In this document: in pieces, positions 6,931-14,714 of the stretch
How positions within the stretch are numbered: the first letter of the stretch is position 1
Layout: the number at the start of each line of letters is the position of its first letter
Source: Nostoc sp. JL33
GTDB taxonomy: Bacteria; Cyanobacteriota; Cyanobacteriia; Cyanobacteriales; Nostocaceae
Direction of reading: 5' to 3'
Length of the DNA stretch: 32,655 bases
NCBI RefSeq assembly: GCF_017114985.1
Contig: NZ_JABXKP010000010.1
Span: 1-32,655 of the forward strand
Program-made: the position numbers and the translations under genes
The notes under the pieces: generated by a model
What the model saw: only the letters and a program-made list of their open reading frames with translations
Told to the model about the DNA's origin: nothing
The model's database searches: none

Positions 6931-7488
6931 TTAAGTTGTTCCGGTAATACTTTTTTGAAATGCCGGACGCTCAGATAACTGCTTCATATAGTTCAACACG
7001 GCTGGGTAGGAACTGAGGTCTAGCTTCAGAATCATCGGAATGTAATTCAGAATAGACCCCACTGCCACATCAGCAACAGTCAACTCATTACCAAGTAAAA
7101 AAGGTTGCTTACTGAAAATTTCATTTAACGGAGTCAACAAGCGGGGCATTTCCCGCTCCCGATTCTCCTCTCCAAAAAGCCCTGGAGCAAGGGTAGCATT
7201 GGCAAACAATACCCATTGGGAAAATACAGCACGTTCTTGGAGTGAAAGTGGAGTTTTACTGTACTTATCGGCAAGATATAGCAAAATTGCCCCAGATTCC
7301 CAAAGTTTAAAATCCCCATCAACAATTGCTGGAACTTTTCCAACTGGGTTAATTGCTAAATATTCAGGCTGGAGATGTTCACCCGCCTGCATATCGAGCT
7401 TGACGAATTCGTAAGGAACTTTTATTTCCTCTAAATACCAGTGAACAATTGAGGCTCGACTACGAGTGCCGCCGTAAAGTTTGAGCAT
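6931..7488 (-). CDS. Glutathione S-transferase family protein
   Basis: A 185-aa GST. The N-terminal thioredoxin-like domain (residues 1-80) contains MLKLYGGTRSRASIVHWYLEE, with Ser/Arg residues in the position that activates glutathione. It continues with NPVGKVPAIVDGD, carrying the cis-proline that holds glutathione, and then LWESGAILLYLADKY. The C-terminal all-helical domain includes FLLGNELTVADVAVGSIL, the conserved N-capping box of the GST core. GSTs conjugate glutathione to electrophiles or reduce peroxides; the substrate here is unknown. It starts 2 bases after the stop of the preceding hypothetical gene on the same strand, so the two are almost certainly co-transcribed. The family call is secure. 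Confidence 0.93.
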   Translation of the reverse strand: MLKLYGGTRSRASIVHWYLEEIKVPYEFVKLDMQAGEHLQPEYLAINPVGKVPAIVDGDFKLWESGAILLYLADKYSKTPLSLQERAVFSQWVLFANATLAPGLFGEENREREMPRLLTPLNEIFSKQPFLLGNELTVADVAVGSILNYIPMILKLDLSSYPAVLNYMKQLSERPAFQKSITGTT

Positions 7489-7490
7489 AA

Positions 7491-7955
7491 TTACAGAACT
7501 TTGTGAGTGTGAGAATGCTGTTTCACGTTGTCTTCTTTAGTGACAACTCTAGCGGCATTTAACACCCGCTTGCGCTCAATGGAATACTTAAATTCAGTGT
7601 AGTTTGTACCTAAGGGAATCAGTGATTTTGCAGATACACGACGCTTGTAGGTACGAGCTGCTGCAAATGCCCGTGGCACAAATTCCTCTCCAAACTGAGC
7701 CGACTCTGGGAAGCCATCTGGCATCAGTTGTGAATCCCCATCGAGCAGAGTTCCCAAAGTTGTTGCATGAGCCAGCTTATAGGAGGTAGGGATGCCCTTT
7801 AAAAGCGCTTCCAAAGCCGCAGAGGGAATCGGTTCTATTACTTCGATTTGATAAACTTCTCCATCTTCTTTGACGAAGCAGGTTGCCAAGCCGATAACAA
7901 TGTAATCATCGGTTGCTAAATCAGGGGCATTGGGATAGGAAATTGCGGTTGTCAT
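7491..7955 (-). CDS. Conserved hypothetical protein, operon partner of the GST
   Basis: The protein is 154 aa from ATG 7955. A TTG at 7970 would add MRNFP, which looks untranslated. I do not recognise a named domain. It begins TTAISYPNAPDLATDDYIVIGLATCFVKEDGEVYQIEVIEPIPSAALEALL, a beta-rich start followed by a helix. It ends in a basic stretch (YSIERKRVLNAARVVTKEDN) and a His-rich tail (QHSHTHKVL). The tail could bind metal, but that is speculation. There is no signal peptide or membrane helix. Its stop codon lies 2 bases before the GST start, so the two probably form an operon and may share a stress or detoxification role. Confidence 0.75.
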   Translation of the reverse strand: MTTAISYPNAPDLATDDYIVIGLATCFVKEDGEVYQIEVIEPIPSAALEALLKGIPTSYKLAHATTLGTLLDGDSQLMPDGFPESAQFGEEFVPRAFAAARTYKRRVSAKSLIPLGTNYTEFKYSIERKRVLNAARVVTKEDNVKQHSHTHKVL

Positions 7956-7970
7956 CGGAAAATTTCTCAA

Positions 7971-8444
7971 AACTTAAAAATTAAATCTAGATACTGGGGC
8001 ATGGGGCATTGAAAAGAGGCTACAGGCAGGCGCGGGGTGCAGAGGGAAAAACTCTTCTCCCTTGCTCCCTGATTTGCCTTGTCTCCCCAGTCCCCGTGCC
8101 CTGTTTCTCATCTTAAGGAACGGCTTGTTGGCATTCTACCAATTTCTTGCTCTCACTACTTGACGAGTCTTTGAGATTAACCGAACAATTCGCAGTGACG
8201 CTCGTTGCGCGGCATCGTCTCCCCTTCTCCCTCACGCGCGTGGCTAGCGCCTGCCGTAGGATGCCCGCAGGGCTGTAGGGAGAAGACTCGCTAACGCAAT
8301 TCGCTTTTTCCGACGTAATTGGATAATTGAGGCGTTGGGATACAGAGCAAATTTAATTTATTGATGGAAGATGAAGAAATGCTCCCGCATCAATTTTCAG
8401 AGCAAGTGCCTTCAGGCATGGGGTACTAATTAAGAAAAAGCGAA
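7971..8444. other. Intergenic zone rich in small inverted repeats, no intact gene
   Basis: No credible coding frame was seen. The first part (7990-8100) is made of G-runs and C-runs, such as ACTGGGG at 7993-7999 complementary to CCCCAGT at 8085-8091. A GC-rich 60-bp palindromic unit follows at 8225-8284. From 8295 begins a 155-bp element with 16-bp terminal inverted repeats. The latter two have their own entries. Confidence 0.6.
8225..8284. repeat. GC-rich palindromic repeat unit
   Basis: Terminal arms TTCTCCCT (8225-8232) and AGGGAGAA (8277-8284) enclose GC-rich inner dyads, CACGCGCGTG and GCCTGC/GCAGGGC. Base composition is very different from the surrounding AT-rich DNA. It resembles the short dispersed palindromes (REP-like) of Nostoc genomes. 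Copy number cannot be judged from this window. Confidence 0.5.
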
Positions 8445-8449
8445 TTGCG
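8295..8449. mobile_element. 155-bp element with 16-bp perfect terminal inverted repeats (MITE-like)
   Basis: CGCAATTCGCTTTTTC at 8295-8310 is the exact reverse complement of GAAAAAGCGAATTGCG at 8434-8449. The 123 bp between them are AT-rich and non-coding. Size and ends fit a miniature inverted-repeat element or an IS remnant. I do not see a clear target-site duplication, so mobility is unproven. Its right end abuts the start of the TPR pseudogene. Confidence 0.45.
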
Positions 8450-8758
8450 AATTGGTAATTGCTCTGACTTGGGGCAATATTGTCAGGCAATTGAGAATTT
8501 TGAGGTAGCACTGCTTTTCGGTCAACTAGAAAGTTATATCTGGGCTGAACGCGGCAGGACTTACCATCTTTGGGGTGACTGGAATTATGCGTTAGCGTTC
8601 GCGGAGCGTCTGGTAGAGTTGGCATCGCGGATTATCATCGCGTCCTCACTCAACTGCCCTTTCTCGACAACAGCAAGGATATTACTGGTTATCGCTTGCG
8701 TTTACAACTCGAAAATTGGCTAAACGAACTGCTATCTGATCAGCATCCTATTTGGTAG
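8445..8758 (+). pseudogene. TPR protein remnant, frameshifted by a 32-bp repeat insertion
   Basis: The first frame reads a TPR-like helix pair (QYCQAIENFEVALLFGQ, AERGRTYHLWGDWNYALA). It is broken at about 8598. A second frame resumes at GCG 8627 with ADYHRVLTQLPFLDNSKD, GYRLRLQLENWLNELLSDQHPIW, and a stop at 8756-8758. Removing 32 bp (8598-8629) joins the frames into a normal TPR phrase, NYALADYHRVLTQLP. The extra 32 bp include GCGGAGCGTCT, whose reverse complement recurs at 29325-29335, so it looks like an inserted dispersed repeat. The 5' end of the gene is missing next to the MITE-like element. What remains is only the C-terminal part of a once longer protein, and it cannot make the original product. 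Confidence 0.65.
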
Positions 8759-8978
8759 ATTAGTCCTTCTGGGAGATTCAAAATTCAAAATAAATTATTA
8801 AATTTTGAATTAGAGTTTAGCGACGCTGTATCGCTAATCAATAATACTTTATAACTACATAGCTAATTCTGGAAGTAGCTATTAACGATTATTTATTAGC
8901 AATAATATAAATTAACACCCTGGTTATACGTAGCCAGAATCACAAGAAGCCTAAATAATCCCAAATTCGCTATTTGTT

Positions 8979-9389
8979 TTAGGGTGATGACTCTGTTTGT
9001 TGATCTTCTTGGCGATCGCGATTCATGATCACCACCCGACGCTGGCTGGGATCAAATCGGTATCCTTGTTGTTGCATAATAGTTTTAGTTTGCTGAGGAT
9101 CGAAGTTACGGTTAAACTCCGTCTGCAAACCATTCACATGTTCTTCCATCAGCTTGACTTCAGTACTAATTTCTCCCAACTTTTGTTGCTGTAACCACTG
9201 ATAAGACAAAAGTTGTGCGAAGGCAGATGCTGCAACAGCTGTAATCACAAGATTAACCGCTATCTTGGCTGTGCTTTCCAGTGCCATCACCTGGTAAGAA
9301 CGTTGACGAAGATGCCGCTTTGGTCGAGAAATGACCCGGCGTTTTTGTATAGGTTGTAACGGTGGTCTGGAGGGTTGAATCGCGTTCAT
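8979..9389 (-). CDS. Small single-pass membrane protein with coiled coil (hypothetical)
   Basis: A 136-aa protein. Residues 1-35 are strongly basic and Pro/Arg/Gln-rich (QKRRVISRPKRHLRQRSY), and a membrane segment lies at about 41-63 (IAVNLVITAVAASAFAQLL). Then comes a heptad-like stretch from about 68 to 95 (QQKLGEISTEVKLMEEHVNGLQTEF), and an acidic, Gln-rich end. The topology, with a short basic cytoplasmic tail, one helix and an outside coiled coil, is that of FtsL/FtsB/DivIC division proteins. Length also fits, but sequence alone does not prove the link. It is a single gene with ATG at 9389. A cyanobacterial conserved protein of unknown function is the safe call. Confidence 0.7.
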   Translation of the reverse strand: MNAIQPSRPPLQPIQKRRVISRPKRHLRQRSYQVMALESTAKIAVNLVITAVAASAFAQLLSYQWLQQQKLGEISTEVKLMEEHVNGLQTEFNRNFDPQQTKTIMQQQGYRFDPSQRRVVIMNRDRQEDQQTESSP

Positions 9390-9932
9390 GATCCTAAAAA
9401 ATAACCTCGCTTAGTGAAGGGAAGCACTGTAAAAGCGCTTTGGCGGTAATTACTGCTTGATTTAGCTGTCATATTACTTCATTTTTTGGAAATAGCTACA
9501 AGTGTTGCACTAGTTAAAAAAATAACCTGGCTTACGTAGGTTACAGTTTTCTAGCTACTTATGGCATAAAACCACAAGCGTCTGGAAATTGCACCCCGTA
9601 CTAGCCAGGATTATTAGCTTTTTAACTGTGTCACATCGTAGCGTTATTTGTAAAGTTCTGTGGCTAATCGCCAAGCTAGAACTCCTGGGATCAGCGCCAC
9701 AACTAGAGCGATGTAGACTTGAGTATCTGAGATGGAAGACACCTGAGCGATGTACAGAGTATCTAAGATAGGCATGGCTGAAAACCTCTTAACCTGAATA
9801 GATTTTGAACAGTTCGTTTACTACTTTTCCTTGTTTTGCCTAGATTGTGGAATATCTTGTTACAAGATGCAACAAAAGCAGTTATTAGTCAGTAGTCGTT
9901 AGTTATTCGACCTTAGAAAAATTTATAAAAAT
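9390..9932. other. Intergenic region, no gene found
   Basis: The 543 bp between divergent genes hold an imperfect direct repeat, TAAAAAATAACCT(C/G)GCTTA, near 9396 and 9516. A possible short frame at 9589-9771 has no ribosome binding site and no protein-like pattern, so I do not call it. Promoters of both flanking genes must lie here but cannot be placed. Confidence 0.5.
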
Positions 9933-11195
9933 ATGAATTTGTATTTGGGTATCGACTTCGGTACATCTGGCGCACGCGGTGTGGTAATTGACGAGGAAGC
10001 TTCTTGTATCCAGGCTGAGGTGCGATATCCCTTCCAGGATTCACCAGCGCCTATTATGCCCAAAATTTGGCAGGAGGCTTTGTTTGTGCTGGTGGAACAA
10101 ATACCTAACCAATTGCGGCGAGAAATTAAAGCGATCGCAATTAATGGTACTTCTTCCACCGTCTTGCTGGTCGATGCTGCGGGTTCGCCAGTAGATGCAC
10201 CACTTTTGTACAACGACGCGCGGGGATCATTGGTGCTAGAGCATTTGAGGAGTATAGCACCCCCCAACCATACCGTATTGAGTGCCACCTCCAGCCTGGC
10301 CAAACTTTTGTGGATGAGGCAATTACCTGCTTTTAGTGAAGCTAGATATTTCCTGCATCAAGCAGATTGGCTGGCGTTTCTCCTACATGGTCAGTTGGCT
10401 ATTAGCGATTACCATAATGCTTTAAAGCTGGGTTATGACGTGGAAGAGTTGAAATACCCAGAATGGCAAGAATTGCTGCAAATACCGATTCAGCTACCCA
10501 AAGTTTTACCTCCTGGGACTGGGATTGCCCAATTGCACCCTGAAATTGCCCACAAGTTCGGTTTACGCCGCGATTGTCTGGTATGTGCTGGTACAACTGA
10601 TAGTATTGCCGCTTTTCTCGCCAGTGGGGCCAAATTACCTGGTGAAGCCGTGACTTCCCTTGGTTCAACGTTGGTACTAAAGTTGTTAAGTCGTACCCGT
10701 GTAGAAGATGCCAGATATGGGATTTACAGCCATCGGTTGGGTGATTTGTGGCTGACTGGTGGTGCTTCTAATACTGGCGGTGCAGTACTTAAGCAATTTT
10801 TCACAAACACTGAGTTAGAAAGCCTTAGCCGTGAGATTGATGTATCAAAAGCCAGCGAGTTAGATTATTATCCATTATTGAAAGCAGGCGATCGCTTTCC
10901 GATTAATGATCCCAATTTACCCCCACGCTTGCAACCACGCCCAGATAACCCAGTGGAATTTCTGCATGGGTTGTTAGAAAGTATGGCCCGCATAGAAGCG
11001 CGAGGCTATGAATTATTACAAAAAATGGGCGCAGACAAGTTGACCCATGTTTATACAGCTGGCGGTGGCGCGGCGAATGACACTTGGACTGCAATTAGGG
11101 CGCGTCATTTGCAGGTTCCTGTAGTAGCGTCAGTGTATACGGAAGCTGCTTATGGGACGGCGCTGTTGGCGATGGGGGATGGAAAAAAGGGATGA
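9933..11195 (+). CDS. FGGY-family sugar kinase, probable D-ribulokinase type
   Basis: A 420-aa FGGY carbohydrate kinase. The N-terminal ATP-phosphate loop is YLGIDFGTSGARGVVID. The sugar-binding region includes INGTSSTVLLVD and LYNDARG. A second glycine loop occurs in VCAGTTDSIAAFLASG, and the C-terminal adenosine motif is HVYTAGGGAANDTW. At 420 aa it is shorter than classical xylulokinases (about 480-500 aa). It resembles the compact cyanobacterial group represented by the Synechococcus elongatus kinase shown to act on D-ribulose. The reaction would be ATP-dependent phosphorylation of a ketopentose feeding the pentose phosphate pathway. ATG 9933 gives the complete N-terminal motif. It stands alone and is convergent with the McrC gene. 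Confidence 0.85.
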   Translation: MNLYLGIDFGTSGARGVVIDEEASCIQAEVRYPFQDSPAPIMPKIWQEALFVLVEQIPNQLRREIKAIAINGTSSTVLLVDAAGSPVDAPLLYNDARGSLVLEHLRSIAPPNHTVLSATSSLAKLLWMRQLPAFSEARYFLHQADWLAFLLHGQLAISDYHNALKLGYDVEELKYPEWQELLQIPIQLPKVLPPGTGIAQLHPEIAHKFGLRRDCLVCAGTTDSIAAFLASGAKLPGEAVTSLGSTLVLKLLSRTRVEDARYGIYSHRLGDLWLTGGASNTGGAVLKQFFTNTELESLSREIDVSKASELDYYPLLKAGDRFPINDPNLPPRLQPRPDNPVEFLHGLLESMARIEARGYELLQKMGADKLTHVYTAGGGAANDTWTAIRARHLQVPVVASVYTEAAYGTALLAMGDGKKG

Positions 11196-11372
11196 ATAAG
11201 AGTAATTGTCTAACTATCTTTTCGTAGATATCTTGAAAATCAGTATCTATCCCAGTGACAATCGATATATCTCCGCCGATACTGTGATGATTAGATACCG
11301 GTTCATCATCTGGGCAGCTATTCGGGGATGGGTGCTTCGCAGCAAGCGAATGTCATCTATCCCCTTTACTAA

Positions 11373-12596
11373 TTATTGGTGTGAGTTCTGTGAGGATTCG
11401 GAGAAAAGAAAAAGGTTTTTTAAGAAGGTTTGACCTGCGCGATCGAGATTATCATCTAGAGAAAAGGTGAGGCTGCGGACTCGGATTTGATCACTTTTAA
11501 TATCTAGTGGCTGTGGCAAGTCTTTGGGGTATATCAAAAAGGCTTGCTTGCATTTTGTTGTGTTGGCGTAACTGATCATTTGATAAATATCTGTATATCC
11601 TGCCCGTTCAGGGGCTTTATACTTTGTATCCAAAACTGCTATTGTTTGGCCAGTAGCAACATCACACAGTAATATATCTATACTGAAGTGCCGATTCTGA
11701 CTAATTTCTATCGGATGTTGCTGTTTGAAAAAATAGCCTTGTGGGGTGTTTTTATTAAGCCATTCCGCGACAAAAAGTTCATATAAATGTGCCATATCGA
11801 CGAGAAAAGGTAGAGTTTTATAATTTCCACTCTCATGACTGGGACTAATATTTTCTAAAAAGAATAGACATAAATTGTGTAATAGTTGATAGTCGGGATT
11901 GAGGCGATTGTACTGTATTGCAATACAATCTTCTGCGCTACAAGGTTGCAGCGTTACTAATCCTTGTAGAGCGTGATAAGCTTTTCGTACTGTTGGTGAT
12001 ACTCTTTCTGAACATAAGCTGCTACGACCAATGATATAAAGTGTCCATGCCAAGATTTGATTTTCTTTAATATCAACCGTATGTTCTTCGTAATCGCATT
12101 TAAGTTTAACATTCCACGGCTTCTGAATTACCTGTTGCACATCTAGCCTTCCCCGCACATAAGAAAGCTGCTGTGTTTTAGGCAAGTAAGTACGATATAA
12201 TCCTTTGCGGCATCGCTCTAAAACTTTATGGGATAATATCTGAGCCAGATTATTATAAAATTCCTCTAGAGATTCGCAATCCATCATCCCTTCGAGAAAG
12301 CGAAAACCTTTAAAATTGTAGGCATATTCCAGCATTCCAAAGAGGTTTTGAATAGGCACTTTCGGATTTATTTTTAGATGCAATTCAGGAGTGACAGGAA
12401 TGTAACCTACCCATCCTCTAGCTTTCAGTTTCCAATTTTCTCTCGTTTTATAGGTAGGAAATTCTATATCTACTTGTATTTTGTATTTCTCATATAACTC
12501 AACCCCGGCTGAATAGGGTATTTCATCAAGCTTAAATGATTTATTTTCGTATTCTGTAAGTTCAATAATTATTAGTTGTGCTGGGTTTATATTCAT
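11373..12596 (-). CDS. mcrC: McrC family nuclease subunit of a McrBC-type restriction system
   Basis: The protein is 407 aa. The N-terminal half is the McrC wedge/finger region that docks on the McrB ring (KARGWVGYIPVTPELHLKINPKV, NLFGMLEYAY). A conserved mid segment DMAHLYELFVAEWL begins near residue 267. The C-terminal PD-(D/E)xK nuclease follows: IDILL with Asp307, then AVLDTKYK with Asp323 and Lys325, then QMISYA. All catalytic residues are present, so it should cut DNA. In known systems McrC stimulates the McrB GTPase and cleaves between modified sites. Its ATG overlaps the McrB stop by ATGA (12593-12596), showing translational coupling. It is the last gene of the four-gene operon. Confidence 0.93.
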   Translation of the reverse strand: MNINPAQLIIIELTEYENKSFKLDEIPYSAGVELYEKYKIQVDIEFPTYKTRENWKLKARGWVGYIPVTPELHLKINPKVPIQNLFGMLEYAYNFKGFRFLEGMMDCESLEEFYNNLAQILSHKVLERCRKGLYRTYLPKTQQLSYVRGRLDVQQVIQKPWNVKLKCDYEEHTVDIKENQILAWTLYIIGRSSLCSERVSPTVRKAYHALQGLVTLQPCSAEDCIAIQYNRLNPDYQLLHNLCLFFLENISPSHESGNYKTLPFLVDMAHLYELFVAEWLNKNTPQGYFFKQQHPIEISQNRHFSIDILLCDVATGQTIAVLDTKYKAPERAGYTDIYQMISYANTTKCKQAFLIYPKDLPQPLDIKSDQIRVRSLTFSLDDNLDRAGQTFLKNLFLFSESSQNSHQ

Positions 12597-14176
12597 AGCT
12601 TAAGCTGACCCTGAATTTTATCCCAGCGAAACTCTTTTACTTTTTCTAGCTGGTTAAAAAAGTACTCTTCTAAATATGGCTCAATTTCCATGCGCCATAT
12701 ATCTTCTATATCTTCACGTAGGTTGTCTGTTAAAAAGAATGAAATACCAATTTCGTAGTTTTTATCTGCGATCGCCTGATTTAATTGCTGTAAAATCTTA
12801 ATTAATTCCTCTACTGGAAAATCTGTTTTTCGGTGATAACGTCGCAGCACCTCATAGTTTGTGCGAAGTTCAATAAATGCAAAGCGGCGGCGTAACGCAT
12901 GATCTATATTGGCGATAGACCTATCTGCTGTATTCAGCGTGCCAATAATGCGGACATTTTTCGGGATGCGAAACCTGTTACCGCCAGCTAGTGGAATTTC
13001 TTTATCTCGGTACTCAAGTAAGTACATTAATTCACCAAAAACTTGTGCAAGATTAGCACGGTTTATTTCATCGATAATTAGAACACAAGTATGTTCACGA
13101 GACTCAGCTTTTTTACAAAATTCTAAAAATCTTCCTGGAACCAGTGGATATGCTAATATTCCATTTTGGCTTTGAGGACGGATGCCTTGAATGAAATCTT
13201 CATAAGAGTATGCTGGATGAAATTGCACAAGTTCTGATAAACCGTCACCACCACCGATTAAGTGTTGAGCAAGTTTTTCAGCAATATAAGTTTTTCCTGT
13301 TCCAGGTGAACCATATAAAATTGCTTGACCTTTACGATCAATTGTGTGTATCCAGCGTTCTATTATTGTTTCGTTAAGACCTATTTCTTCAGTAAGTTGA
13401 GACAAAGTATATTCTGGTGACTTAATTTCTTTCCTCCAGTAAGTGGTATTTTGGACGTTGTAATTGCTGAAGTCATGTTTCTTCACCGCTACCATCCAGT
13501 GAGAGAACATATCAAACAAGTCATCATCTCGCAAAGCTGGCACACCTGGTTGGCGCATCACTTTAGCAAATTCTTTAATCAGTTTGTGTCCTGTACTGTT
13601 GACTGCTGGATAATCTGTCAGCCTTGGTTTATAGTCTGTATTGGCAAAATAGTTGATTACTCGTAGTGATTTATTGTTGAGCAAAAGAAATTCATCTGGT
13701 CGAAGGCTGTTCAGGACAGGCGTGAGTATTTCTGTTTGGAAACCTTTAGAATAGGGCATCTGTGAAAATTCTTTACAAGCTGCTGATAATTGCTCTGGAT
13801 TATCATTGCAGCCGCGAACAAAATTCCAAATCGCAAGATAAATTTGTGGCCAGTCTTCGGGTTTTGCCCACTTTGCTTCCTCAAACAATTCTTTTATATC
13901 TTTCGCCACAGACGAAGCAATATGAATCCAAACGCCCCTTTGAGGATTTTTTGTATTGTTATCATAAGGTAGCAACAGAGGTAGTAACAATGATTCTGTC
14001 ACGTTTTCTCCAGAGTCTGCTGCTGCTGCGATCGCTTCAAAATTACGACGTCTCTGCTGACGCTGCTGAGTATATGAGTTTGTATGGCTTATCCCAGATG
14101 CTGTATAGGGATATGAGATTATGAATTCCTGAAACAACCTCACAAATTCAGATTGATTGTCAGCTAGCATGATCAT
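12593..14176 (-). CDS. mcrB: McrB family AAA+ GTPase
   Basis: The protein is 527 aa. The AAA+ motor occupies about residues 265-525. It has Walker A GSPGTGKT (289-296), Walker B VLIIDE (365-370) followed by INRANLAQVFGEL, the McrB hallmark GTLNTADRSIANID (412-425), and an arginine-rich LRRRF (428-432). The NTADRS sequence separates McrB from other AAA+ proteins, and McrB enzymes prefer GTP. The N-terminal 240 residues are mostly helical and show none of the usual modified-DNA reader domains (DUF3578, EVE, YTH, SRA) that I can recognise. In this operon an ASCH domain, a relative of EVE/YTH, is instead encoded separately just upstream. ATG 14176 or 14170 may be the start. It overlaps mcrC by 4 bp. 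Confidence 0.93.
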   Translation of the reverse strand: MIMLADNQSEFVRLFQEFIISYPYTASGISHTNSYTQQRQQRRRNFEAIAAAADSGENVTESLLLPLLLPYDNNTKNPQRGVWIHIASSVAKDIKELFEEAKWAKPEDWPQIYLAIWNFVRGCNDNPEQLSAACKEFSQMPYSKGFQTEILTPVLNSLRPDEFLLLNNKSLRVINYFANTDYKPRLTDYPAVNSTGHKLIKEFAKVMRQPGVPALRDDDLFDMFSHWMVAVKKHDFSNYNVQNTTYWRKEIKSPEYTLSQLTEEIGLNETIIERWIHTIDRKGQAILYGSPGTGKTYIAEKLAQHLIGGGDGLSELVQFHPAYSYEDFIQGIRPQSQNGILAYPLVPGRFLEFCKKAESREHTCVLIIDEINRANLAQVFGELMYLLEYRDKEIPLAGGNRFRIPKNVRIIGTLNTADRSIANIDHALRRRFAFIELRTNYEVLRRYHRKTDFPVEELIKILQQLNQAIADKNYEIGISFFLTDNLREDIEDIWRMEIEPYLEEYFFNQLEKVKEFRWDKIQGQLKL

Positions 14177-14227
14177 TAATCAACTCTAGATTATTTGGTA
14201 AATAATTGATTTATAATCAAAATATAT

Positions 14228-14704
14228 TTATTTACACGAAGAACTAATTGTTATACCTTGCATCATAGATTCAAACATCTTGAACTCACTTTCTTTTAAG
14301 TAACGATAACTTTGCGGAGGTCGAAATTCTGGTATTTTGTCTCTTAGTTGTGTTAACTCAATTGGATCTGGTAAAGTTTTTATATTTTTCACAAAAATCC
14401 CAACCATTACTGAAGCACCATTATAATAACTTTGAAAATCTTTAGAACTAATTCCCGCTATGTTTTTGACCTGATTCCAAAATTCATTTAAGTCTTTCGG
14501 TAATTTTTTAATTTCCATTTGAGTAATATGCTTTACTTCAAATGAACCTACTAAAGCTTTTTTGGGAGATGAGACATATACTAAAACCAAGTCATCAATA
14601 TTTAATCGAGAGCGAACACGACGGAGTTCTACTTGTTTTTTACCAGAAAATATTTTTTCTGCATACTGAGGTTTTATTGACAATAAAAGTATGTTACTAG
14701 GCAT
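14228..14704 (-). CDS. Stand-alone ASCH domain protein
   Basis: A 158-aa protein. Residues 1-75 read as an ASCH fold: LLLSIKPQYAEKIFSGKKQVELRR, with the conserved Lys and Glu-Leu-Arg signature, then a beta strand LVLVYVSSPKKALVGSFEV. ASCH folds belong to the PUA-like superfamily, which binds RNA or modified bases. Known ASCH proteins include RNA binders and, for YqfB-type members, amidohydrolases on modified cytidine. The C-terminal half is charged and ends YRYLKESEFKMFESMMQGI. It lies 10 bp downstream of the 702-aa fusion gene and 51 bp upstream of mcrB, all on one strand. It may serve as the reader of modified nucleic acid for the adjacent McrBC, or pair with the fusion protein. Confidence 0.8.
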   Translation of the reverse strand: MPSNILLLSIKPQYAEKIFSGKKQVELRRVRSRLNIDDLVLVYVSSPKKALVGSFEVKHITQMEIKKLPKDLNEFWNQVKNIAGISSKDFQSYYNGASVMVGIFVKNIKTLPDPIELTQLRDKIPEFRPPQSYRYLKESEFKMFESMMQGITISSSCK

Positions 14705-14714
14705 GAAAATTTAT

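Noticed and set aside
9589..9771. Small plus-strand frame before the FGGY kinase
   Set aside because: It has no ribosome binding site, contains an imperfect repeat (CGATGTA...GTATCT), and shows no recognisable protein.
11206..11433. Small plus-strand frame between the FGGY kinase and mcrC
   Set aside because: It has no ribosome binding site or protein pattern, and it overlaps the 3' end of mcrC on the other strand.
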